Positions 1 to 5,515 are shown, counted from the stretch's first letter. The stretch is DNA of 5,515 nucleotides from Lishizhenia sp. (GCA_007117055.1 SKHH01000178.1:1-5515), one strand, 5' to 3'. Made by a program: numbers and translations. The notes: generated by a model not told the origin, from the letters alone.

Positions 1-644
1 ATTTTCTTTTGGAAAGGCTTTCCTCTATCTAAATACTGAATTTCAGAATTAATATTTTTCTCTTGGTACTCCTTTTTGACCAGTGAAATCCTGATTTTCA
101 ATTGCTGCGAAAGCCTTGCGTCGGACTCCTTTTCTGCTAGAATAAATATTTTCGAGTCAAAAATAGAAGCAATGTAAGAAGCTACAGAAATAACTTGTAA
201 ACTTTCTTTTGACGTATCTATCGGAACAATGATATTCTCGATATGCTTAGGTTCTAAACCCTGTTGTACTATTAAAAAAGGAACACTTGTAGAAGTAACC
301 ACTTTCATCGCGTATGACCCAAACACTTTTTGCATGCCTTTTGGTCCGTGTGTCCCCATGATAACCAAGTGTGCATTTTCATCTTCAGCCAACTTACCAA
401 TATCGTCAAAAATAGAACCTACTCTTGACTCACACTCCACAGACAAATTCTTGGGATTTTTATCTTTATGACTAAGAGCCACCTCTTCAAGCTTTTCTTT
501 TGCTTTTTCTAACTCTTTTTTATCGCTAACAATATGAATAAGCTTGATACGGGCATTAATAGGAGTAGCTAAAAAAAGAGCATGAAAATAAGCTGCATCT
601 CCTACTGGAGTAAAATCATGTGGCACTAAAAACAAATTCGACAT
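1..644 (-). CDS. Universal stress protein, tandem-domain UspA family (3' end outside window)
   Basis: The reading frame starts at ATG (644-642) and stays open to the left edge, giving 214 residues without a stop. It begins MSNLFLVPHDFTPVGDAA, the first beta strand of a Usp fold with the nucleotide-site aspartate at D10. A glycine-rich motif GTHG at 97-100 followed by GS at 109-110 matches the ATP-binding loop of UspA proteins. A second Usp domain starts near residue 136 (IENIIVPIDTS, D143), so this is the two-domain form common in Bacteroidota, usually about 270-290 residues; roughly 60-70 residues are probably missing. The protein is likely cytoplasmic and soluble, binding nucleotide and acting in stress tolerance; no specific partner can be inferred. 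It lies downstream of the glycosyltransferase genes on the same strand, but a 97-base gap with its own candidate promoter suggests separate transcription. Family assignment is firm; the specific role is unknown. Confidence 0.93.
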   Translation of the reverse strand, partial: MSNLFLVPHDFTPVGDAAYFHALFLATPINARIKLIHIVSDKKELEKAKEKLEEVALSHKDKNPKNLSVECESRVGSIFDDIGKLAEDENAHLVIMGTHGPKGMQKVFGSYAMKVVTSTSVPFLIVQQGLEPKHIENIIVPIDTSKESLQVISVASYIASIFDSKIFILAEKESDARLSQQLKIRISLVKKEYQEKNINSEIQYLDRGKPFQKK

Positions 645-741
645 AACGCAATAAGATTGATAATCAGGATAAAAATACAATTATTATTTTTCTAAATGTA
701 AAATATGAAACAAAAATAATTCACATAAAAATGTATAAAAG
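645..741. other. AT-rich intergenic gap between glycosyltransferase and stress-protein genes
   Basis: This 97-base gap separates two genes on the same strand. Apart from the -7 promoter match at 711-718 it holds only a weak hairpin (ACAT, loop TTTT, ATGT, near 722-735) with no GC-rich stem, so no convincing intrinsic terminator is visible. No Shine-Dalgarno-like site precedes the stress-protein start, which is usual for this phylum. Confidence 0.6.
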
Positions 742-745
742 TCAA
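711..745 (-). promoter_or_regulatory. Candidate Bacteroidota-type promoter for the universal stress protein gene
   Basis: On the minus strand, TATTTTTG at 718-711 is an exact match to the Bacteroidota -7 consensus TAnnTTTG. A TTG at 745-743 sits 24 bases upstream, slightly longer than the usual 17-23 spacing, and overlaps the stop codon of the upstream glycosyltransferase gene. It would give a leader of roughly 60 bases before the start at 644. The surrounding gap is very AT-rich, so a chance match is possible. Confidence 0.45.
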
Positions 746-1911
746 TTTTTCATAAACAAGATCAGTTGACTCACCGTTGTTTTCCAAGAAAATTGAACTC
801 TTACGAAAGCCTTTCCGTTTTCTTGAATTTTATTATAAAAAGGTTTATCCGACAATAACTTATTGATAGCGAAAAGAAATTGCTCTTCTGAATTTGCTAC
901 CAAAATATCCTGTTCTGGTATTCCTCCTAAAGCATTATTTGCCAAAGAAGTTGTAATTGCCGGCAGCCCCATTGCCATCGCTTCTAGTAATTTATTTTGC
1001 AATCCTGTACCCAAAAACATAGGAGCAACAAAAATTTTACCTTTTTGATAACTTTCCCTAATATCATCTACCCAACCTGTTACAGTTACTTTATCATTCG
1101 CAAAATTCTTTACTTCTTGAGTTGGATTTGCTCCTGAAATCAACAACTTGACATTCAAAGCTAAATTTGGTAAAATACTTTTCACTAAAAATCTACACGC
1201 TTCAATATTAGGTGTATAACTCATATTCCCTGTAAAAACAAGCTCATACTCTTTATGCTTAGCTGGTGAAATAAAGAAGGCATCATCAACGCCATTGGGA
1301 ACAACTTTAATACGCGCATTTTCTGAGTGAAAAATGGCTTTTTTATCTTGTTCGGAAATCATTACATGGTGTTCAAAAAAATCAAAAACACTAACTTCAT
1401 ATCTTTTTAATCGACTCGATTCCGTTGAATAAAACCATCTTAAGAAATACTTTCGCTCTACTTCAGCACGCCGTTCCATTCCTTTTGAAAGCGCATCCAT
1501 AAAGTCAATCGTTTTAGGGCAAGCATGATAATCTTTTATATATTCTGACACACGAATCAATTGGCAAAAAATATGATCTGGCTGTATGTCGTTTAAAAGT
1601 TGTTTAATCTTCCGGTGAATTCTAACATCATAAAAGTAACCTACCTGAAAAGGTTGACTTTTAAAAAAGTAAAATGCAGTATTCAAATACTTGGTAATTT
1701 TACTCACCTTAAATAAATGAATCGATTTACACCATTTGTTAACCATTTCAAACTCATCGGGAGAAACCACAAGCTCTGTTAACGAAATTAGATGAATATC
1801 AAAATGTAAGCTTAAATATTTCAACTGATAGTAAGCTCTTAGTTTATCCCCTTTTTCTAAGGGATAAGGAAAACGCGAAGTAATATATATCAGCTTTGGC
1901 TTAGAGTCCAT
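742..1911 (-). CDS. Glycosyltransferase, GT4-like (second of the pair; resembles the EpsH/PEP-CTERM-associated sugar transferase family)
   Basis: This 389-residue protein has a two-domain GT-B layout. The N-terminal acceptor-side domain starts KLIYITSRFPYPLEKGDKLR (6-25), the nucleotide-sugar glycosyltransferase opening with a GDK loop, and contains TIDFMDALSKGM (134-145). The C-terminal donor-binding domain begins near residue 221 with ELVFTGNMSYTPNIEACRFL (223-242). It continues through VTGWVDD (277-283) to the donor loop FLGTGLQNKLLEAMAMGLP (299-317). E310 is the second glutamate of the EX7E motif, while the first position is T302. There is no signal peptide or membrane helix, so it probably works on the cytoplasmic face, transferring a sugar to a surface polysaccharide or lipid-linked precursor; donor and acceptor cannot be told from sequence. 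The ATG lies inside the end of the preceding glycosyltransferase gene (11-base overlap), implying translational coupling. The start is supported by the motif spacing and by an upstream AAGGGGAT. Confidence 0.9.
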   Translation of the reverse strand: MDSKPKLIYITSRFPYPLEKGDKLRAYYQLKYLSLHFDIHLISLTELVVSPDEFEMVNKWCKSIHLFKVSKITKYLNTAFYFFKSQPFQVGYFYDVRIHRKIKQLLNDIQPDHIFCQLIRVSEYIKDYHACPKTIDFMDALSKGMERRAEVERKYFLRWFYSTESSRLKRYEVSVFDFFEHHVMISEQDKKAIFHSENARIKVVPNGVDDAFFISPAKHKEYELVFTGNMSYTPNIEACRFLVKSILPNLALNVKLLISGANPTQEVKNFANDKVTVTGWVDDIRESYQKGKIFVAPMFLGTGLQNKLLEAMAMGLPAITTSLANNALGGIPEQDILVANSEEQFLFAINKLLSDKPFYNKIQENGKAFVRVQFSWKTTVSQLILFMKN

Positions 1912-3082
1912 TTAAAAATCCCCTTAATTGATTAGAAATCGTCTTTAACTCATAATTATCACGAATAAACTTTTGAGCATTGGTCCCCAATTCTTCTCTT
2001 AGCTTTTGGTCTTCGGACAACCTCATCATGGCTTCATAAAATGTTTGAGGTGTATCTGCAATCCAAACTTCTTTTCCATGGTTTACCGCTACACCTCTTA
2101 CTCCTTCAGATGTCGTAATAATTGGCTTACCAAGCGCCATGTTCTCTAATAATTTAATCTTAACCCCACTACCAGAAAATAAGGGAATTAAACAAATGCC
2201 GTATTGCTGAATGAACTTAAAAGCGTCCTCTATCTCACCGTGATTAACAAAATAGTTCGTCGATGAAAAAGCACTTTTATCCAATTGTTTCCCAGCAACA
2301 TGAATCGTTGCAGGAATATCGTTGTAATGCTCACAAATTTCTCGTTGAAGCCACTCTATTCCTTCTGAATTTGGCAACCAATCCATGGCTCCTAAAAAAT
2401 AGTAATCATTTAATCCATAATCCACAATTTCAGAAGTGATTTCAAGTGCAGTCGGTAGTGTTATCAATGGAGTATTCAACACGTTTTTCCAAGTACTAAT
2501 TTCAATTTGATCTTCCTCTGATATGGCAAGAATACCATCGACTTCTCCAATTACTTCTTTCTCAAAAACTTCCAATTGATTTGCTAATACTTCAAAATAC
2601 TTGCGTTTCAATAGATTTTTACTGTTGATGGACAAGTTTCTCCAAATTTGATGTTCGATATTGTGGGCGCGAAGAATAACTTTCGCCGATGAAGCACGAA
2701 ACACCTCGATATAAGGCAACAAATATATACTTTCAAGTATAATAAAGTCAAACTTTTCAACCCGTAAAATAGCTGCAAGTTGTTTGGCTACTTCTTCATC
2801 AAAAAAACGCTCAACATTATAGGATTTATTTTTAACTAAATGTTGTAAAGCTCCAAGTAGGGAAACTTTTGTGTTGATAAAACCACTACTGATGGACATC
2901 TTATTTTGGTAGGAAGCAGGGTAATTTGTAAGGCAAAAAGGATGCTTAAATGTGGACAAGGTAAAATGATGCAAATATTGAGGCTTTCCGTCTAACAAAG
3001 CATCCAACATACTTTTGATAGCTATACAACCACCATCTAGAAGTGGAAAAGCAGGTTTATTTCCTATGTGTAATATCCGCAT
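1901..3082 (-). CDS. Glycosyltransferase, GT4-like (first of the pair, directly after the permease gene)
   Basis: This 393-residue GT-B-type glycosyltransferase starts MRILHIGNKPAFPLLDGGCI, with the glycine loop typical of the N-terminal domain. It carries RAHNIEHQIW (138-147), a motif of a family often seen in Bacteroidota surface-glycan clusters. The C-terminal donor domain starts at YYFLGAMDWLPNSEGIEWL (227-245). Its sugar-nucleotide loop is LFSGSGVKIKLLENMALGKP (301-320), followed by IITTSEGVRGV. E313 occupies the second glutamate of EX7E, while the first position is S305, a common substitution in GSGxKIK members. No signal peptide or transmembrane helix is apparent, so it should act in the cytoplasm on a membrane-associated acceptor. 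Its ATG immediately follows the TAA of the permease gene, and its own end overlaps the next glycosyltransferase gene by 11 bases. It is therefore the middle gene of a coupled run. The linkage formed and the substrate are unknown. Confidence 0.91.
   Translation of the reverse strand: MRILHIGNKPAFPLLDGGCIAIKSMLDALLDGKPQYLHHFTLSTFKHPFCLTNYPASYQNKMSISSGFINTKVSLLGALQHLVKNKSYNVERFFDEEVAKQLAAILRVEKFDFIILESIYLLPYIEVFRASSAKVILRAHNIEHQIWRNLSINSKNLLKRKYFEVLANQLEVFEKEVIGEVDGILAISEEDQIEISTWKNVLNTPLITLPTALEITSEIVDYGLNDYYFLGAMDWLPNSEGIEWLQREICEHYNDIPATIHVAGKQLDKSAFSSTNYFVNHGEIEDAFKFIQQYGICLIPLFSGSGVKIKLLENMALGKPIITTSEGVRGVAVNHGKEVWIADTPQTFYEAMMRLSEDQKLREELGTNAQKFIRDNYELKTISNQLRGFLNGL
1919..1925 (-). promoter_or_regulatory. 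Possible ribosome binding site for the second glycosyltransferase
   Basis: The minus strand reads AAGGGGA across 1925-1919, followed by seven bases and the ATG at 1911. This purine-rich patch lies within the coding end of the upstream glycosyltransferase. Shine-Dalgarno sites are uncommon in Bacteroidota, so it may be incidental, but it supports initiation at this internal ATG. Confidence 0.35.
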
Positions 3083-4540
3083 TTACTTCTTTTTTTTAAA
3101 CCAATTTTTCACACTAGAGAACTCCACAACACTTCTATCATTACCCGCAGACACCATCAAAACAACCGCAAAAGGGAGCAATATAAAATTTGGTCCCCAC
3201 ATACCCAAAAATGCAGAAATAACGTTTTCTTTCGCCATATTATCTCCTATGGTAATTAACACAAAGTAGATCATAAAAAGTAATGCTGCAATTACCACAG
3301 GAGCACCAAAACCACCTTTCTTCACAATGGCTCCTAAAGGCGCCCCAATGAAAAATAAAATGATAATAGAAAAAGATAAAGAAAACTTGCGGTGAAATTC
3401 AATTTCAAACTTCCGAAGGTTAATTTTTTTGTTTTTTTCAATATTCAATTGAGACTCTAAGGCATTAATGTTTGTTCTCAACTGAATCTCCATGGGCTTA
3501 ATTAAATTTGCTAAATGGTCTGAACGAATTTCATCTAATGTAAAAAGAGGTAAGGTATCTTGGGGATTAATTAAATTTAATTTCTTTTTTCCATCTATAC
3601 GTTCTACAGGCACATAGGTAATTGACTGAAAATATTCGTGTTTACTCACCGTGTTGTGCGAAAAACTTTCTGAAAGTTCATTAAAGTTTTGACGCAAAGA
3701 ATCTACTGTTTTCTCAATTTGGAAGACGTTTAACATTTCAAAGTCGTTTTTGAACAACTCGTCTTGACTTCTATTCAACTCAAAACCCGTCAATAGCATT
3801 TTATAGGTAGCTGTTTTGAATTTTGATTTTCTACCTGGAAAAGTATTACCGCTACTTTTCTTTTCTTTTTGTTTTCCGAATGAGGCTGGCTTAGACAGTT
3901 CTTCTATCACTTCACCGTCATTTAATTTAAAAAACAAAAAATCTCCAGTTTCAGAGCGGTAAAACTCACCACTTTGAGCTGTAATTGTTTTTAAAACAGA
4001 AGGGTCTCTCCTATCATGAATAACAATCCGCTGGAATTCATTATCTTTTCCATCGGAAATTTTGATACTAAACCCATCAATATCTTGCGTATAAGATCCA
4101 GGACGTAAAAAGGATGTCAATTTTGTTTCTTGAATATCCCAAATAATAGAATGCCATTTAAAATTAGCAATGGGTATAATGTAATTGGAAAAATAAAATG
4201 TACCTACTGCAATGAAAACAATCACCACAGACAATGGTCGTAGAATCCGATAAATTGATAATCCACTGGCTTTTAATGCTGTTAATTCATTGTTTTCACC
4301 AAGGTTTCCCATTACAATAAGAGACGATAACAAAATAGCCAATGGTAGCGCTAAAGGCAACAAACTCGCGGATACATAAAACAGTAATTCAAGAATTACT
4401 GTTAACTCAAGTCCTTTGCCCATGAGGTCATCAATATATTTCCATAAGAATTGCATGACAAGCATAAACATAGAAATAAAGAAGGTTGCCAAAAATGGAC
4501 CTATAAACGACTTCACGAAAAAAATACTCAGCTTTTTCAC
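3083..4540 (-). CDS. lptF: LptF/LptG-family (YjgP/YjgQ) lipopolysaccharide export permease
   Basis: This 485-residue inner-membrane protein would form the LptB2FG transporter with an LptG-like partner and the LptB ATPase, extracting lipopolysaccharide from the inner membrane. Three N-terminal membrane segments are visible (about 8-34, 48-78 and 101-123). The cytoplasmic coupling helix ENNELTALKASGLSIYRIL (82-100) lies between the second and third. A periplasmic part (about 124-385) starts with a jellyroll-like beta region (about 140-255), and three more membrane segments follow (about 386-405, 412-432 and 444-464). The C-terminus is lysine-rich. At 485 residues it is about 120 longer than E. 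coli LptF (366), the extra lying in the periplasmic part. This includes a Lys/Ser-rich stretch at 222-242 and a helical, possibly coiled-coil stretch at 345-380. The start is GTG: an in-frame TAG lies just upstream, no ATG occurs between, and KKLSIFFVKSFIGPF fits the family N-terminus. Whether it is LptF or LptG is less certain than the family. Confidence 0.93.
   Translation of the reverse strand: MKKLSIFFVKSFIGPFLATFFISMFMLVMQFLWKYIDDLMGKGLELTVILELLFYVSASLLPLALPLAILLSSLIVMGNLGENNELTALKASGLSIYRILRPLSVVIVFIAVGTFYFSNYIIPIANFKWHSIIWDIQETKLTSFLRPGSYTQDIDGFSIKISDGKDNEFQRIVIHDRRDPSVLKTITAQSGEFYRSETGDFLFFKLNDGEVIEELSKPASFGKQKEKKSSGNTFPGRKSKFKTATYKMLLTGFELNRSQDELFKNDFEMLNVFQIEKTVDSLRQNFNELSESFSHNTVSKHEYFQSITYVPVERIDGKKKLNLINPQDTLPLFTLDEIRSDHLANLIKPMEIQLRTNINALESQLNIEKNKKINLRKFEIEFHRKFSLSFSIIILFFIGAPLGAIVKKGGFGAPVVIAALLFMIYFVLITIGDNMAKENVISAFLGMWGPNFILLPFAVVLMVSAGNDRSVVEFSSVKNWFKKKK
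4380..4403. repeat. Near-perfect inverted repeat inside the permease gene
   Basis: The arms AACAGTAATTC (4380-4390) and GAATTACTGTT (4393-4403) are exact reverse complements of 11 bases, separated by AA. They fall in the codons for residues 46-54 (LTVILELLF) in and just before the second membrane segment of the permease, about 140 bases after its start. This could be a protein-binding site or a small mRNA hairpin, or coincidence in an AT-rich coding stretch. Confidence 0.5.
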
Positions 4541-4559
4541 ACCAATCAGTAAACAGCGC

Positions 4560-4588
4560 TAAATATAGTATTTTTAAACTTCTCCAAA
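4560..4588 (-). promoter_or_regulatory. Candidate promoter for the permease-glycosyltransferase operon
   Basis: On the minus strand TTTG (4588-4585) is followed after 17 bases by TATATTTA (4567-4560), matching the Bacteroidota pattern TTTG / TAnnTTTG except for the final base. Transcription would start only about 10-15 bases before the GTG at 4540, giving a very short leader. No other candidate in this region fits as well. Confidence 0.45.
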
Positions 4589-4602
4589 CACATCTTTTCC
4601 TA

Positions 4603-4619
4603 TGAAGTTAAATTGAAGT
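4603..4619. repeat. Short direct repeat with 11-base phasing upstream of the permease promoter
   Basis: TGAAGT occurs at 4603-4608 and again at 4614-4619, on the same face of the helix (11 bases start to start). The following bases are similar (TA after the first copy, AA after the second). It lies about 15-30 bases upstream of the candidate -33 element of the permease operon, a position suited to an activator. Short length makes chance occurrence plausible. Confidence 0.3.
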
Positions 4620-4637
4620 AACGCGCTAGCCGTGTTC

Positions 4638-4655
4638 TGTAAAGGTGTGATTACA
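4638..4655. repeat. Dyad TGTAA-N8-TTACA in the divergent intergenic region
   Basis: TGTAA (4638-4642) and TTACA (4651-4655) form exact inverted half-sites with an 8-base spacer, midway between the two divergent genes. The shape resembles a dimeric regulator site, but the arms are only five bases and the regulator is unknown. Confidence 0.25.
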
Positions 4656-4700
4656 TATATTTTTACCATTCATTTATTCTGCATACACAGTATTTTAAAA

Positions 4701-4708
4701 GATTTTTG
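4701..4708 (+). promoter_or_regulatory. Candidate -7 element for the nitronate monooxygenase-like gene
   Basis: GATTTTTG differs from the Bacteroidota -7 consensus TAnnTTTG only at the first base and is followed by TACATTAG. It would place the transcript start about 20-25 bases before the ATG at 4737. No good TTG element is visible at the expected upstream distance, so support is weak. Confidence 0.3.
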
Positions 4709-4736
4709 TACATTAGCTCCAAGATACGAAAGAATT

Positions 4737-5515
4737 ATGGAAGAAATAAAAGCTCCTTTATCGGAAATGTTAAATATACGCTACCCAATTATTGTAGCGC
4801 CAATGTTTTTAGTTTCAAATACAGAAATGGTAGAAGCGGCCATCAAAGCAGGCGCTACGGCGGCAATTCCCGCTTTAAACTACCGCACAACAGATGAATT
4901 GCGTGAAGCTATTCGAAAGGTTAAAAAAAATGCTGGTGGTCCAATGGGAATCAACTTAATCGTAAATAAAAGTAATTTCCTTTATATGGAACAACTCCAA
5001 GTTATTTGCGAGGAAAAAATTGACTATATCATCACAAGTCTAGGTTCTCCAGAAGAAACCATAAAAGTAGCGAAACAACATGGTGTTAAGGTATTTTGTG
5101 ATGTTGTAAATGTAGCTTACGCAAAAAAAGTCGAGCAACTCGGAGCTGATGCCATTATAGCTGTGAATAACCGTGCTGGTGGCCATGCTGGAGGACTGAG
5201 TTTTGAAGAGCTTGTTCCCGCTTTAAAAGAAGCTTGTTCGATTCCTGTAATCAGTGCGGGTGGAGTTGGAAACGGAAAAGAAATGTACGATGTAATTCAG
5301 TCTGGAGCCGATGGACTCTCTATGGGTTCTATATTTATTGCATCAGAAGAAGCAGGAGTAAATGACGAGTACAAACAAGCTTGTGTCGATTACGGAGCAA
5401 ACGATATTGTATTGACAACCAAAATTTCTGGAACACCTTGCACGGTAATTAAAACCCCTTATGTTGAAAAAATAGGTACTGAACAAAACTGGCTCGAGAA
5501 AATATTGAATAAAAA
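4737..5515 (+). CDS. Nitronate monooxygenase / 2-nitropropane dioxygenase-family flavoprotein (3' end outside window)
   Basis: The frame opens at ATG (4737) and runs to the right edge without a stop, giving 259 residues of an expected roughly 310-320. It is an FMN-binding TIM barrel. The N-terminus has RYPIIVAPMFLVSN (15-28), the first strand with the flavin-contacting APM motif. GGPMGINLIV (67-76) forms a later strand. NNRAGGHAGG (144-153) contains H150, which aligns with the catalytic-base histidine of nitronate monooxygenases. VISAGGVGNG (171-180) and GLSMGSIFIAS (193-203) match the FMN-phosphate binding loops. The enzyme would oxidise alkyl nitronates with oxygen in the cytoplasm, a detoxification role. 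Relatives with this fold include FabK-type enoyl-ACP reductases, which cannot be fully excluded. The gene diverges from the permease operon and appears to have its own promoter. The start is supported by motif position, with a purine-rich GAAAGAA just upstream. Confidence 0.88.
   Translation, partial: MEEIKAPLSEMLNIRYPIIVAPMFLVSNTEMVEAAIKAGATAAIPALNYRTTDELREAIRKVKKNAGGPMGINLIVNKSNFLYMEQLQVICEEKIDYIITSLGSPEETIKVAKQHGVKVFCDVVNVAYAKKVEQLGADAIIAVNNRAGGHAGGLSFEELVPALKEACSIPVISAGGVGNGKEMYDVIQSGADGLSMGSIFIASEEAGVNDEYKQACVDYGANDIVLTTKISGTPCTVIKTPYVEKIGTEQNWLEKILNK

Larger units (their letters stand above)
4541..4736. other. Divergent intergenic region
   Basis: This 196-base stretch separates the leftward permease operon from the rightward nitronate monooxygenase-like gene. 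It contains one candidate promoter in each direction, a phased direct repeat and a short dyad. No RNA gene, riboswitch-like structure or plausible small open reading frame was seen. It must contain the control sequences for both transcription units. Confidence 0.7.

Noticed and set aside
229..471. Plus-strand open frame of 80 codons
   Set aside because: It is antisense to the universal stress protein gene, whose protein is clearly recognisable; its translation shows no domain and no promoter or ribosome site supports it.
722..735. Hairpin ACAT-TTTT-ATGT after the last glycosyltransferase stop codon
   Set aside because: The stem is four AT-rich pairs, too weak to be called an intrinsic terminator.
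863..1048. Plus-strand open frame of 61 codons
   Set aside because: It is antisense to the conserved donor-binding part of a glycosyltransferase and has no family resemblance.
3089..3097. A-AAA-AAG slippery heptamer at the end of the permease gene
   Set aside because: A -1 shift there adds only about ten residues before a stop and reaches no downstream domain; the tract simply encodes the lysine-rich C-terminus.
3015..3269. Plus-strand open frame of 84 codons spanning the permease/glycosyltransferase junction
   Set aside because: It is antisense to two well-supported genes, and its hydrophobic content mirrors the membrane helices on the other strand.
3569..3582. AATTAAATTTAATT palindrome within the permease gene
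   Set aside because: It is composed only of A and T in an AT-rich coding stretch, where such symmetry is expected by chance.
3664..3678. AACTTTC-T-GAAAGTT inverted repeat within the permease gene
   Set aside because: Seven-base arms with a one-base centre are short enough to occur by chance and cannot form a normal hairpin loop.
4622..4633. GC-rich patch around GCTAGC as a possible operator
   Set aside because: Only the central six bases are palindromic; the flanks do not match each other.
4706..4897. Plus-strand open frame of 63 codons beginning at TTG
   Set aside because: It overlaps the flavoenzyme gene in another frame; the flavoenzyme frame has clear conserved motifs, whereas this one is an Asn/Arg/Ser-rich shadow.

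Overview
The window is AT-rich, densely coded DNA from a Bacteroidota bacterium, most likely of the Flavobacteriales. The evidence is the style of the proteins (a two-domain universal stress protein carrying a GTHGxKGMQ motif, and a long LptF-type permease opening with KSFIGPF and QFLWKYIDDLMGKGL). Candidate promoters also resemble the Bacteroidota TTG / TAnnTTTG pattern, and Shine-Dalgarno sites are mostly absent. This placement is from recall of family sequences, not from a search.

Layout. Positions 1-644 (minus) hold most of a universal stress protein gene whose 3' end lies beyond the left edge. A 97-base AT-rich gap (645-741) carries a candidate promoter for it. Positions 742-4540 (minus) are a compact three-gene run, transcribed from right to left: an LptF/LptG-family lipopolysaccharide-export permease (3083-4540), a glycosyltransferase (1901-3082) and a second glycosyltransferase (742-1911). 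The permease stop codon directly abuts the next start codon, and the two glycosyltransferase genes overlap by 11 bases, so this is almost certainly one transcript with coupled translation. A 196-base divergent intergenic region (4541-4736) contains candidate promoters for both directions and several short repeats. From 4737 to the right edge (plus) runs a nitronate monooxygenase-like flavoprotein gene whose 3' end is outside the window.

How the genes work together. The permease belongs to the inner-membrane part of the lipopolysaccharide transport machine, and the two GT4-like glycosyltransferases probably add sugars to a cell-surface glycan or lipid-linked precursor. The run therefore looks like an envelope-glycan assembly and export unit. 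The stress protein and the flavoenzyme are ordinary neighbours with no clear functional tie.

No RNA genes, mobile elements, CRISPR arrays or defence genes were seen, and I found no convincing undescribed system. The observations most worth a second look are the enlarged periplasmic part of the permease, the single stop codon separating the in-frame permease and glycosyltransferase, a long near-perfect palindrome inside the permease gene, and an 11-base-phased direct repeat upstream of that gene.
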